Made by a program: the position numbers and the translations under genes. The notes beneath the pieces were generated by a model. That model was not told where the DNA came from. It ran no database searches and was given only the letters and a program-made list of their open reading frames with translations. A stretch of 64,000 nucleotides of DNA, from NCBI GenBank assembly GCA_000467715.1, contig AJFK01000034.1, positions 1 to 64,000 of the forward strand, read 5' to 3'. Source of the DNA: Hysterium pulicare CBS 123377. Lineage: Eukaryota > Ascomycota > Dothideomycetes > Hysteriales > Hysteriaceae. Numbering within the stretch: position 1 is the stretch's first letter; the number at the start of each line of letters is the position of its first letter. Of this stretch, positions 1 to 11,404 are shown piece by piece.

Positions 1-43
1 GATTTGGGGGGTGGGGGACTTGTGGAGTGGTTCTGGAGGATGA

Positions 44-67
44 GGGGGGAGAAGGGGAGGGGAGGGG
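44..67 (+). other. G-quadruplex-capable G-run cluster
   Basis: Four G runs (6, 4, 4 and 4 bases at 44-49, 54-57, 59-62 and 64-67) are separated by loops of 4, 1 and 1 bases. This fits the usual G-quadruplex pattern of four runs of at least three G with short loops. Another G-rich block lies just upstream at 6-17. No gene is visible beside it, so a role is unknown. Confidence 0.6.
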
Positions 68-1301
68 ATGAGATGGCTTCAATGCACGCTATACTATGTA
101 GTTCTGAGATTCGAAATAGGAACAATGGCATGGCTCGTGTAAAATCTGAGGGTTTTTTGTTTGTCTTGCTTTGATTTGCGTGATGATGCCTCCCGAAAGC
201 CCCTTGGATCCTATGCCCCTACTCAGACCAACCTTTTCGCCATCTACTCGTTTCTACAACACATGCGGCTCTACTCCCTCTCTCATCCACCAAACTCCTG
301 TATACTAATCCCCTCGCACTTCCACCATCAACCCCCCACTTTTCTTTAGTCGGGTACGGAAGTCTCTCCCTAACCAATGCACCTTGCATCCGACGTCCGT
401 TCTCCCCGCATGAAAACCCTCCACCGCCATGAAATTCGTCTCGTCAGCAATAACTAGCGGTCAAATCTCTCGTAAGCTAAGCTTTTAGTTTGGTACGTAT
501 TTCAGTCTAGCCCAAATCTCCAATCTGAGCTAGATATTCAAGAATTATTGAACTCGCCTTCTGGCGTTCAGCACATGAGTAGGAGTGAAAAAAAAAGGAA
601 AGGGGAAATTAAAGGCGTTGGGCGAGTGATCAATGAAGGATGGATGATAAGATGACGCTTGCTATGAATATAACAACTCCCATCCATCTCATGCGTGCTC
701 ATCGGCAAATCCAGAATTATATTCATGCCGGTTTTGGTCTAGTTGGCTAGGCGGATGATTGATGTGGTGATCGAATGATTCCGCAACCATTGCTTTAAAG
801 AGTCAAGTGCTGTGATGGGGATCGGACGATTGCTTCAGCGAGACAAACGCCGTGGGAATGATTGGAGGGTAGGGCTTATTTCCGAACGTCTGCTTACTGT
901 GGGGTCAGATTTCCATCACTGGGAGCAGCCGATTTGTACAGAGGCAGATCCGTTGACTTCCGAGACCCGAATGCCGGTTGGTCGGGTTGGTGAGAGATGG
1001 TTTGAGTCGGGTTTTGGGCTGGCTTTGGGCTTGAGGGATGGTGAGTAGATGAAATTGGAGGGAGGTGTTATAGTCATTTGACAGATGGTGATGATCCTGT
1101 TGGCTTGATAGGTGGATGATGGTCGTTGTAGTTTGATCATTTGAGATTTCGGATTTTTGAGATTCAGAGAAACGGATGTTGTAGAGGTCCATGTTCCGGG
1201 AATCTGGAGTAAGGATGCTGGAAGGAAAGACATTGTAAGTTTTTAGATGGAATATGCGACAAAAGTGTTAAAAGTCAGTGTAATGGTAAATATTTAGCGA
1301 A

Positions 1302-1320
1302 AGAGAGAGAGAGAGAGAGA
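1302..1320. repeat. GA dinucleotide microsatellite
   Basis: A nearly pure AG/GA tract of about 19 bases sits in non-coding sequence. It is a simple repeat with no sign of function. Confidence 0.9.
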
Positions 1321-4300
1321 TGCAGACAGGTAGAGAAAAAGAAGACTTATCCAAATATGTGATTTGAGAGAATTACTGGAACGTAAGAAAAGAAGAGTGT
1401 GAGTTCGTGATTTGTGAACCTGAAGATGATGCTTTCAAAAAAGGGAGCGAAGAGGGGTGCACGTATGTTGCTCGTAAATTCTTGACAAGGACGTGCACGT
1501 AACGGAGTATGTAAGTCTCATGGCTTCGACGGTTTATCGTGACAGTTGTAGCCATGGCTCTAGGATGTGTCTGCTCCTATCAACTCCGGTGCTAGGAGTC
1601 TATATAAGTCATTTGGACTCGGTGAAGGTCGCTAAAGCCAGTTACTCTCATTAAGCCTACCCAAAAAGTGTCTAGATATACAAGACCTAGGCACGTAGTG
1701 TTTTCGAAAAGGATTAGGCTTACAAGCAAGGTACGCGTAGCCGAGACGAGAGATTTGAAATTGAATGTGAATAGAGAAGGAGAATGGATGAAAGAGAAGT
1801 GGGCTGTGGAAGGCAGACGAATGAAGAGGACTCAACGGAAGCAGCCACGTTAATGATAATTCAGACAGTAGGATTATGGCATGTCGGCCGAGAGCTAGAG
1901 AGGAATAGGAAGAGGAGTGAAAGGAGGACGTATTTCGAGAGTGTGCCTGACAGCCGTTTTGAGGTGGCGTGCAAATCAATAGGGCTGAAACCATCAAGAT
2001 CAGCTCCAACCAATCGATTCAGTTTCTCCATTTGGCTACCTTATTCGGTTGCCGATAAAGGATCGAGAAAGCGCAGGTTTGCTGGCGTCAACAAGGTTGG
2101 GAGTGTCGACTCTGAAATGGGGATTGACTGAATTTGAAATCAGTTTGAAGTTAGTTTGAAGTTAGTTGAGCAAAGGCGAGCTGAATGCATTTACAATCCA
2201 TACGCGTAGCTCACATCATCGGTTTGAAGGATTGAGGTCAGGCGCTGATAAAGCCTCAAGTTGGCTGATAAAGACGGATAGATACTGACCCGCTGCCTAC
2301 TGCTCAAGTGGGCGGATGATGCAAAGTGCATTAGTGATACCGAGGCTGGAGGAGCAATTGAAGCAGTTTTCATCCGTGTCAATGGCCCTCATGGTGTTGA
2401 TAGATAATGGGGGCCATGGAGAGTTCCGTCGCGAGGATGTGCTGTTATTGGCATGTTGTTCAGCAGTCATTGCCTGCCAAATTGATTCGACATTTATCGT
2501 GGACTGTGCCATTCTGCTTGTGTTGGTAAGCTACTGGGGTCGATTCGATATAAGCTCATAATCTCTTGGGCGTTTGGAGGCGCAGTGACGGTCCGGTAAG
2601 CCTGAAGTCATTCGACTGAGCCCTCTGTGTGGCGAGATGTATTTCGGAGGGCAAGTTTCTCCGAGGTGAGACGTCCGAAAGAAAGAGGCAGCTAATCGCT
2701 GACTTTGCAGACCGACACGCCAAATAAATTAAACAAATGACGTGGTCCAGGTCCGTGGAAACCATACATGGCGTTCTGTCGGTAAGCGCAGGCGGTCAGT
2801 GAGTGTTGTGAACGTCTGATGTTGGGGAGTCGTCTGTGGGGCCGAATATTTGGTACACTGTCCTTTCGACTCGAACCGAGCTGTGGCGCATTGCAAGGTT
2901 TTTCAACTAAGCATACAAATAGACAGCTCGAGGGGTTGGAAGTGACAAATATACGGCTTCCAATTCAATGGTAATGAAGCAATGCCGGCCGTGGCGGTTG
3001 CCGAAAAGTAATCCCGCATGGTTACATAGCCACAGAGGGCCGTAATCCCGACAGCGGGCGTGTACTCCCCGATGTAAGACATTCTGTGTGGGGTTATGGA
3101 GGCGCGGGTGGAAGAGTCGAAGTAGAAGTTTGGCGAAGGTACGAGGTCGAGGGTTCATGTAGTGAGAATCCTACGTAGAGTGAGTGGAAATCCAATCAAA
3201 ATGACCGGTAAGTACTACCGTCTTGAGCTTTCTCGTGGTCCACCGGGCGAAGTCCGATCTTGTGCCACCTTTCTAGAATATTTTGGAGCATGCAGGTACA
3301 TGGAAAGATCTGCCTCGCCTCAGTTCTCCGTAACTGGCGTCGATCCGCTAGCTCGGGATATCATAGAGCAGGTCTCAGTTAGAAGTAGCGGTGGTCGTAA
3401 AAGACATTCCAATTTGAGCTGTCTTGCCTCACATGGCCTGTAATAGTATGCACACTCCTAGTCTTGGTTGGGGAAAGAAGAAAGTAGCCGAATCCTACAG
3501 GAAGCGGTACCAAAGCGGAATATTGAAAGGATTTTGATATTGCAGGATTTTAATGCAGATATGCGAGCGGGGGAGGCGCTCGTATTGGCCTCGGTTTGAC
3601 GACCAAGCTTTTTGCAACGACAAGGGACGAATGTGCTGCCTATCAGAGGTGACGAAGCACCTCCATAATTGGATAGCAATGAAATTGACGCCTGGGTCAA
3701 GAATAGAAGTCTCGGAAATGTAGAAACAAATGTGCGGCCCATACTGCCAGACGGCCTTGGTGTTGAAAGAAAAAGAGAAAAACGATGCGGCAACCAATCC
3801 TAGGCCGCGTCGGGCGCTGAAAGTTGGTGGACCTGCGAGAGACAAGAAGATGGAGAGATCATGAGAGGATGAATGAAGTAAGGTTAGAAAACGAATTATG
3901 GTCACGCGCTAAAAATAGATGAGCAAGCCCTTCCAATGGCTCGACGAGGGAAAACGTGCTGTGGTGGTGTTGTGCTGTGCCCTGCAGGCCTGCAACCCAC
4001 GCTCGGCGCCCAGAATTAGGCGATTCCACAGCAGCAACGGCGAGCAGGGCCCGGCAAATGGCGGGCTCAGTGGAGGACTCCTCATAGGCCGAGTGTTTCG
4101 GGCGTTTTGTTCGCTTCCTCAACCCCAAGGCCAGCCAACTCCCCCGTGCACGATGCCTCAATTGAGGTAATATGATGGCGTGCCTTGCCGCAATTGCGAG
4201 TGCGTTATCGCGCCGGATGCCGAGTGGACGGGCTGCCCTCACCGACGTTGAGGGGTGAGCGACGAGTGCAGAGCAGTCCAAAAGAGCGGTGTTGTGTTCG

Positions 4301-5050
4301 TGATGGTCTGGGAATCAGAACTTACTTTACCTCCTCTTTTCGGAAGGCCCGTCATTCGCGCGTCTTGCTCACGGAACGGCGGGATGACGTACCAGACAGA
4401 CCCGCTCTGTTAGACAGGCCCCGCTAAAATCATCATGATCAAGCACAGAACAAAACAGCAAAACACGCAACGCCCAGGTAAATTCTGACATATGAAGTTA
4501 AAAAGAGAGGAATCCCAGACCCACCGTAAGGCAGAATCCATGCCGACGAAGCTGAAAAGGAGATTAGAGATCGAACAGTTGCCCGTAGAATCCGGGCAGA
4601 AGAAGGAAAATGTTGAAGACGTCCCAAAAGAAGCCATGACTCCGAGCCCATGCAGAAGGTTTCCCATGACCCGCTCCTCATGCATCTCATCTTTCCATGA
4701 TCGTACAGTGAAAGAACGCCATCCGTTTCCTTTGATCGTATGCGTTTCGTCCTATTCGTCTATCCGTCCTATCCCATGCCCTAATCCGGACTCCGATAAA
4801 TGCCCATGTAGCCCTAGCAGTACAAATGAAATAGAATGCCATAGCTGTGTCTAGATTGAACTTGCTGATGTCCAGCATCTGCGGCGAGCGCGGCTCGAAG
4901 AAGAAAGAATGTTCGGCTGCTCTGGAATTGATGATCGTCATACGGTGCGAGCGTGGGATCTGACATTGGGATCATATGCTCTGGACCCCTAATCTTTGGA
5001 GGCTGTGATCCCGCAATGCCGCAGTGTCGTAGTGATTACGAATCGCAGTC

Positions 5051-5287
5051 TTATCGCCGTTGCTGTGGAGGGGGATATGCGCCGCTACCATATCCTGAAT
5101 CTGGTAGGACTCCTGCATCATACGTCTCGGCTCGGGCGCTGCTGTGGTTAGGACAAGCGTACCCCACGAGTATAGTCTTTTCTTGGATAACATGACCGCG
5201 TTGACCGTATGCTGAGCATGGATCGATTGAATGCTTGTAGTACAGGCACCGACAGACAGAGTAGCGTTCGATGACTTGATAACACAT
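5051..5287 (-). CDS. Small Cys-rich conserved fungal protein
   Basis: A single-exon frame of 78 residues beginning MCYQVIERYSVCRCLYY. The ATG at 5287 was chosen because the recognisable block begins exactly there; the frame is open for 33 more codons upstream but those look non-coding. Cysteines at residues 2, 12, 14, 24 and 45 and histidines at 19, 32 and 48 could bind a metal, though no named zinc-finger pattern fits. The tail is rich in Gly, Pro and Gln. From memory, short proteins with this opening and a following GQRGH block recur across filamentous ascomycetes as uncharacterised proteins; no function is known to me. No signal peptide or membrane segment is seen. Function cannot be assigned. 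Confidence 0.65.
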   Translation of the reverse strand: MCYQVIERYSVCRCLYYKHSIDPCSAYGQRGHVIQEKTILVGYACPNHSSARAETYDAGVLPDSGYGSGAYPPPQQRR

Positions 5288-6296
5288 CTTGAGAGGATTG
5301 AACAAAGACAGTGATGTAGAAGTAGTAGAAGGATTGTCTGAGACTAAAGGATCAACGATGTAAAGTAAAGTCGCTAAACAACGCAAACGTTAATTGAACG
5401 ATAGAAAGAACGGGTTCTCAAAGATAGAGTGGCTTGAAGATGATGGGAGGATCGACCTGGAAGAGTGAGGAAGCTGGATTATATAGCTCGAGATGGATCG
5501 AGGATGTCCAAACGTGGGTCGAGGCAGAAGGCATGCCATACGTGCAGCATGCAGGTCTGTAGGCAACGGAAATCCATATGTAGGAACAGGTGCACAGTAA
5601 GCACAGATGCTGCTAAGATGGGGCAGCAAAAGGAACTAGCACAGCCATGATAGCTAGTTCGCTATGGAGAAAGGTCCATGGACCGCAGGCGTGGTAGAGT
5701 TCGGCTACGCATGCTGTGGTTCGTTTTGGAGGCTCTTTCAGCTGGTGGAGGACGATCAAGGCACGGCCTTGCATTGGTGGTAACCCCAGTGTTGGTAGGC
5801 AAACCCTCAGTATGCATGGGCGTGAATGATGCTAAAGAAAGAGGAGAAAGGCTTCGAAACGAAGCCACATTCCACTTAGCGTCCTTGGAGTCACGATAGA
5901 GAGGTGAGCCACGGAAAAAGCCATCATGTCGTGCATCCACCGAATGAGCCGCGATCTTGAAGAATCGAGTCCTGGTATCTGACATCCCAGCGGCTCGGTG
6001 TCAGCCCATAGCTCTGGAATAGAAAGGATGCCGGGGCAAAGAGATGCTGAAGCGGCAAAGACAGGGCGCAGTAGAGTTGCTGACATGAGAAACTCCTCTT
6101 GAGTAATCGGGTCGGTCTGCCGTATGCCTAGCTACCGTTCAATCCCACGCGGTGATTGTGCAATCGTACCTACCTAGTTTCCCAGGTTTCGTTTCAGATC
6201 AGATGAACAGGAGACAACCTTGAAAGCCGTCCGCTAGAGCACAAGGTACAGAACGCCATTCCACATGCCGTAGCGCGACTTGCGCGGGCCGTTCCA

Positions 6297-6322
6297 ATGG
6301 TGGGTCGAGATGGTGGGTCGAG
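6297..6322. repeat. Two perfect tandem copies of a 13-bp unit
   Basis: The unit atggtgggtcgag occurs twice back to back (6297-6309 and 6310-6322). It lies outside any supported gene and looks like a recent small duplication. Confidence 0.85.
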
Positions 6323-7709
6323 AGGTTTAGAACAAGCAAAGTGGTTTGGCGTGCGATGGAATTTCTTGAGCCAACTCTGGAATAGGTCAATGTGTCGCTT
6401 AACTCTCGACTAAATATAGCCCTGCCGCAGAGACTTTCTTATCGACCAATCGTGAGGTGAAGCAGTGCCGGACTGCTATCGTGTGTCCGGAGAGCAGAGT
6501 GGTTTTGTGATGATGAAGCAGTCACGATCTGGATCCTAAGAAATGACGTTTGTCGCTGATCGCTGCGGGGAGGTTGGAGCGTTGAGAGTTGATCGTTCAA
6601 CGATCCTCAGCCTCACGAGCCCTACAAGGATGAATAAGGCTTCTTCGATAAATTCAATTGTCCCGAGTAGCTCAACGTGAGCGCAGTGCTTCAGTGAGAC
6701 CGCAACTCCGTCTCGCCTTACCGCTTGGAATCTCCAAAATTTGTCGTACAATCGCACTTCGGATCTTTGCGGTACCAACCCTCCTGAGTTCTTGCGCTGT
6801 GTAAGCTTACACCAGTTGTAGCCAATATGCAGCCCTATGCGCCCTCCCGTACCCTTCCACGTGGAGACGGACCGCATGTCTCACTCAGTCTTTGGGAGGT
6901 TGAGCCATCTGCAAAGTGCTGTTCCTCCCCTATTAGTGTGTGTACGAACCGTTGTGATTGCTCAACATTATTTCAGGGGTGCAGATGCGTCGAGCAAATG
7001 ACAACAACCTTACTCGTTTCAGAGAATGATGTCTCACGTTCGGACGCAGCAAGTCATGTAGGATTTGGCCCCCATAAATAGATTTGTAGAGGCGCAATGC
7101 GTATCAAGGCAGACTTTGTTGGTGCCTACGTCGCGATGTTGGAGGCTTAGAGAAAGCTTCGATTCCCGCACGAGAACTAAAATTCCTTGAGAATTGCAAT
7201 AAGTCAACTCAATAATATTCTTAGTCGCGACCTGTGGAGCCACCGAGAGCTTGCATGACCTCATAGCTCGTCAAATTCAGAGAATGGATCTGCGCCTACC
7301 ACCTTCGCACCTACCAGCCTACAAAGCCGAGTTAGACTCGGTAGAACCTTGGAAGGCGTTAAAGCTAAATTAAGAGACTTGGCCTAATAGCGTCCCTCCC
7401 AGAAGAATTAGGTAATTAGTTAACGACAAGGCTAACACGAGATTGAGATAGGTTTGTGAATTGAGAGCGACAAAGATTTTCTCGATATTACACATTTCAG
7501 ACAAGATTGAAACACAGTGGTCATGGGAAGAAATGATAGGGGGGTAGATATATGTATTGTATAGTTGTGTGGTATAGCTGAATTCAGATATCTAGGTTAG
7601 GTAACGCTTTGACGAGAAACAAGACCAAGAAGATCGTTAAAAACATAGATCTGTCTGCGATTGGGTATTATAACGCCTAGGAATACGGATGAAAAATGAA
7701 AGGATACCA

Positions 7710-7745
7710 CCCAGTCTTATGTCACGTCCCAGTCTTATGTCACGT
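7710..7745. repeat. Two perfect tandem copies of an 18-bp unit
   Basis: The unit cccagtcttatgtcacgt is repeated exactly (7710-7727 and 7728-7745), 70 bp beyond the stop of the DUF7732-like gene. The second copy runs into a G, creating the palindrome CACGTG at 7741-7746. With no nearby start codon it is more likely a small duplication than a regulatory site. Confidence 0.85.
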
Positions 7746-7813
7746 GCTCGCCACGGCAGCTGGTTTTTCAAGCCTTAGTAATGCGATAACTCTGCTGTGC
7801 ATTGAGCTTCAGA

Positions 7814-8696
7814 TTACATGAAAGAGAAGGTGTAGAGAACTATAGCACCAATAACCCAATATCCGGCATATTCCAGAACGCCTTGACTCGATGCCGCGGA
7901 GTCGGTGCCCCCAGAGGCGGTTGTACCATTGGGTAGGGTACCATTCAGGACGAGACTGCGGGTACCATTAACGTCCGACACTCTGACCAGACTCTGGTTC
8001 AACGCCGCATAACTGCCATTTCCAACGAGATCATGCAGATACGTGGTGTCGCTGTTGTCATCACAACCACAGACGCTGTACTGCTGACATAAGCAATTGA
8101 TGGGAAGGGTTTGGTTAACTCCATTCGGATATGTGGCGTTGGTCATGGTCTGGTTCAAAAACGTGTATGGATGGGAATAGGGGTATGAATAGACTCCGTA
8201 AAGCCAAAGTCCGGGAAAGATGGCCAAAGCTGCCAGGGGAAGTATGAGGAAAGGCGCAAGGCCGAGAGGAGACCGTCCACCGGCAGTGTAGGGTGCAGTT
8301 GCACCCCCACCATAATATCGTCCTCCGCCGTACGCTGGTCGAACGCCTGAACCTGAGACGGTCTTCCCTCCGGCATTCGAGCTGCTACTAGTTCTGCTGG
8401 ATGATGCTCCACCACCGCCTCCTGATTTTCCTCCGCCTGGATAGTCTGTCAGTTGATGCTTTTCATGTATACAACCCCTACGGACCACTCTTACCTCCTC
8501 CTCCACCGCCACCACTTTTACCTCCACCTCCTTTCCGTTTCTCTAATGCGTTGTCCGGGGATAGTATTTGGTCGCGTCGGACGTCGGCGGAAGCATCGGC
8601 TGCGCGTAGACTTAACGCGGTGCCATCAGGTATTGACACGGCGTTGACGGCAAGTGCGGTGAGGAACAAGTATGTGACGATAGCAAACAACCTCAT
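7814..8696 (-). CDS. Secreted Gly-rich glycoprotein, DUF7732-like
   Basis: Two exons on the minus strand (8696-8495 and 8436-7814) with a 58-bp intron (donor GTAAGA, acceptor CCAG) give 274 residues. Residues 1-19 form a signal peptide. A Gly/Ser/Lys low-complexity region follows, then a hydrophobic stretch (PLGLAPFLILPLAALAIF) that could span a membrane. The next part is rich in Tyr/Pro and contains the Cys cluster NCLCQQYSVCGCDDN. Eight N-glycosylation sequons crowd the C-terminal half. The last 15 residues are hydrophobic after a small-residue segment, which suggests a GPI signal or membrane tail. The layout matches my memory of the fungal family DUF7732, whose function is unknown. A cell-wall or surface role is inferred only from composition. 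Confidence 0.85.
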
Positions 8697-10251
8697 GGTG
8701 TGGTTGAGTGAGGTTGAGAATGGAATACGAGGTTGCGCTCGGCTGAAGAAGTTGGGGGTCGTCGCCTAGTGTAGAAGTCCGGACGTGTATGACGTTGCAG
8801 AAGGAGTGTTTGTGTAACGGACTTAGTAGAAAAGCTATAAAAGGTGCCAAAGTAAAATCTGATATTGGATGCAGGTGAAGGCGAAGGATGCGAAGTTACT
8901 TATGGAAACCCGTCATGGGGGCTTTAAGTCTGTGACAACAAGACTTCTTGGCCTTTGGCGCTCCGTCATTTCCTGAGGCGGAATCTGCCCAACGTGCCAA
9001 TCATGCGGGTGCGCTAAGCTGCGTCGTGGCGCAGGTCGCTTTATGTGCAGAGCTAAACTCTGTATTTTGCGGGGAAGTTGAGGCCTGCCTTTCGTGATTC
9101 CTCAGGCTGTGTTCATGAAGAAGAGGCTGTGCCTCCAGATCTAGTAACCCTTACAGAAGGTCCTCTGGAAATATCTTTATTCCCATCAAACCACCAAGAG
9201 TATATTCTTTCAGCCACCTACTTCGCCACTTATCATTTTCTCATTTCCACCATCGTATTGCTTTGTCTAGCCAGTTGTGGCATTTGTTGACGACATGAGA
9301 TGGCTTTACCACTGGTACAACTTCCAGTCTTCTGATGGTCACGCATCTATTTACAATTGCTCATCCGATTATCCGCGTTTCTACGAGCAAATAAATAACC
9401 TTAACGTCCAACGCCATGATATCTCAATTGCTATGCCAATGGTGATTACTTTCGTATTGGGAAACGCAGTTCTATACTCGAGTACCATTACAATTACATC
9501 TTCCTTCCGGACACCGTGTACAATGGGTGCAATCTGACCTTTACCATTTCCAATCTTCTAGAGTCGATACTACAACAAGTGCTACTTGCCGAGTTACCTT
9601 GAGGACGTTAATTTGCTTTAAAGCCTCGTACTGAACCCAAACCATCTTTGAAGGCTGACAGTGAAGCAATTGTTAGGCGTAAACCCATCTTCCGAACTAG
9701 ATAAAACTCAACAACCATGGATACACAGAAACTGCCTTTTCCTGATCCCGGATGGTTGGATTAAACAGCCTTGCCAAAGCACCAACACCACAATATTAGA
9801 TTCCTTTGCATGTCTCTAAAGATTTGGCGCGAGTGAGCCTCAGGAAAGCACAGGCAAGGCTGATTGAGCACAAAGCGCCCTTCTCACCCTTCTCGGCAGC
9901 CCATTCCTCGCCCCAACGTCCTTTATTCTTCAGTTATCTTCCTTGCATCAAGGGAATATGCATTAAGCTAGCCTTCATTCGATGGGAGATGTTGGGCGTC
10001 GAAAAGGCAAATACAAACGGCGCTGGGAATACTTTGCGCCTCCCTAGGACTGACGGAGCAAGTGAAAGCGAAGACATAGTCCTTCTCATCCCCCAATCTA
10101 GTCCATGGGGCCAAAAATAACATCGTCCTCCTAAGATGATTGTGATACCACATGGAGACAATCCGTTCCTCTCATAGCACACTCCTTATGATGCTCGAAG
10201 AAGGCAAACGTAAAGCACCAGGGGCCAGTCGCCTGACTCCAAGCAAACCGT
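8697..10251. other. Intergenic, promoter side of the DUF7732-like gene
   Basis: No supported gene. The first few hundred bases should carry the promoter and 5' leader of the minus-strand DUF7732-like gene. A TATAAAAGG string at about 8835-8843 reads on the plus strand and points at no plus-strand gene that I can support. Plus-strand frames at 9078-9537 have no recognisable features. Confidence 0.5.
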
Positions 10252-11074
10252 CTACCCATGCTCCACTTCATCGTCCTCCCGCACCAACCTTCTTTCAAGA
10301 CTACACCTCAACACCCTCTTTTCCCTACCCGTCTCCAACCCCTTTAACCTATCATCATCCTGATCGTAGTACACCGCCCACCCCAAACCTCCCTTTTCCT
10401 CTTCCACAACAACCAGACTCTCCTCCCCATTCAAAGTGAGCCCTGATCCCTCCTCCTCCTCTGTCCAGTCCCAATGCCCGACTATGTTTCCGCGTGCCTG
10501 AATCCGTGGACCATATTTGAGCTCGAGGGTGTCTACGTCGGCATAGACCCAGTTGAGCTTAGGTTTGGGCTTCGCTGAGGAGGACTGAGTAGATTCTGAA
10601 GGGTCGAGTGGAATAGTGCTGACGAGGCCGAGAATTGGGGTGGAGGGCGACGGTCGAGAAGGGAGGTCAGAGGGTGGGAATGGCTTGTAGAAGCCCGTGA
10701 AGGGGTGCGGTACGGGACCGTCGTCTTCGGGAGCGCGAGGAAGGTTTGTCTTAGGGTCTTTTGGCCATAGGTAGAGCTGCCCACTAAATTAGTATCATCA
10801 ATGGTTGAAGTTCAAGCCTAAGGATTGAGTGGCTGTAGAGAGCAACTGCGTTGCATTGGAACCACCTACATACCTTGCCGTCTCTCAGCACGACCATGGA
10901 ATCATGCACTTCATCTCGCTTTCGCGACTGCGCATCGCAGTAGACATCGAGATAGAATCGTGCCCTGCGGCTTTCGGACTCTGCCTCTTCGTCGAGAATG
11001 TGCTGTTGGTGGGTTGCTTCAGCGACGCCGACAGCTGTGGGAATGGCTACAAGAGTAAGTAATTCTAGGACCAT
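10252..11074 (-). CDS. Conserved fungal protein of unknown function
   Basis: Two exons (11074-10874 and 10776-10252) separated by a 97-bp intron (donor GTATGT, acceptor GCAG) encode 241 residues. The splice joins VVLRDGK to LYLWPKDPKTNLPRAP in frame. The N-terminus is a short hydrophobic stretch and then a charged helix-like region (ILDEEAESESRRARFYLD). The middle has YLWP and HPFTGFYKPFPP blocks and a Ser/Pro-rich linker. The C-terminal half (NWVYADVDTLELKYGPR, then GHWDWTEEEEG and WAVYYDQDDD) looks like a beta-rich domain. I know similar proteins only as uncharacterised proteins of filamentous ascomycetes. No catalytic motif is visible. Confidence 0.8.
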
Positions 11075-11404
11075 TGCAGAAAGATCGGTGCTATTCGTAG
11101 AACATCAACATTAAACCGTTTTGCTGCATATCTCGCAGGCATGGTCATATACTTCGAGCTTTTGATGTGCACTTCGTCAACAAGCAAGCACGGGCGCTGT
11201 CATTAGGTGGAGACTACGGGAGCTTGGGCCACCAGGATTCCGAGTTTGATATTTGATTTCTTTACTCATTATTTAATGTTCATAATGTACACTCATCAAG
11301 TTCATCAAGTTCATCTGATAGCATTAATTACCCCGTTCATTATCTTCAAAGTGATAGCACTAAGAGATCTGTGATCTGCATTCCGGCGTCGAACTACACA
11401 AAGA
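11075..11404. other. Intergenic between two minus-strand genes
   Basis: 330 bp that must hold the 5' flank of the conserved unknown gene and the 3' flank of the kinase-fold gene. A short tandem repeat of aagttcatc occurs near 11297-11315. No other feature is seen. Confidence 0.6.

Larger units (their letters stand above)
1..5050. other. Gene-poor stretch, no supported gene
   Basis: Open frames exist on both strands, but none shows a recognisable domain, a plausible chain of spliced exons or a protein-like composition. Many overlap each other in several frames, as expected by chance. The visible structure is a G-run cluster at the left edge and a GA microsatellite, listed separately. The right end is the downstream flank of the small Cys-rich gene. 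Confidence 0.6.
5288..7813. other. Intergenic, no supported gene
   Basis: About 2.5 kb between two minus-strand genes. The frames here are short, overlap on opposite strands and match nothing I recognise. Two short tandem duplications, at 6297-6322 and 7710-7745, are listed separately. The part near 5288-5600 probably holds the promoter of the small Cys-rich gene. Confidence 0.55.

Noticed and set aside
812-2131. Cluster of overlapping frames on both strands
   Set aside because: Mutually overlapping, low-complexity or random-looking translations; none forms a believable gene.
9078-9537. Two consecutive plus-strand frames
   Set aside because: No shared frame after any plausible splice and no recognisable domain.
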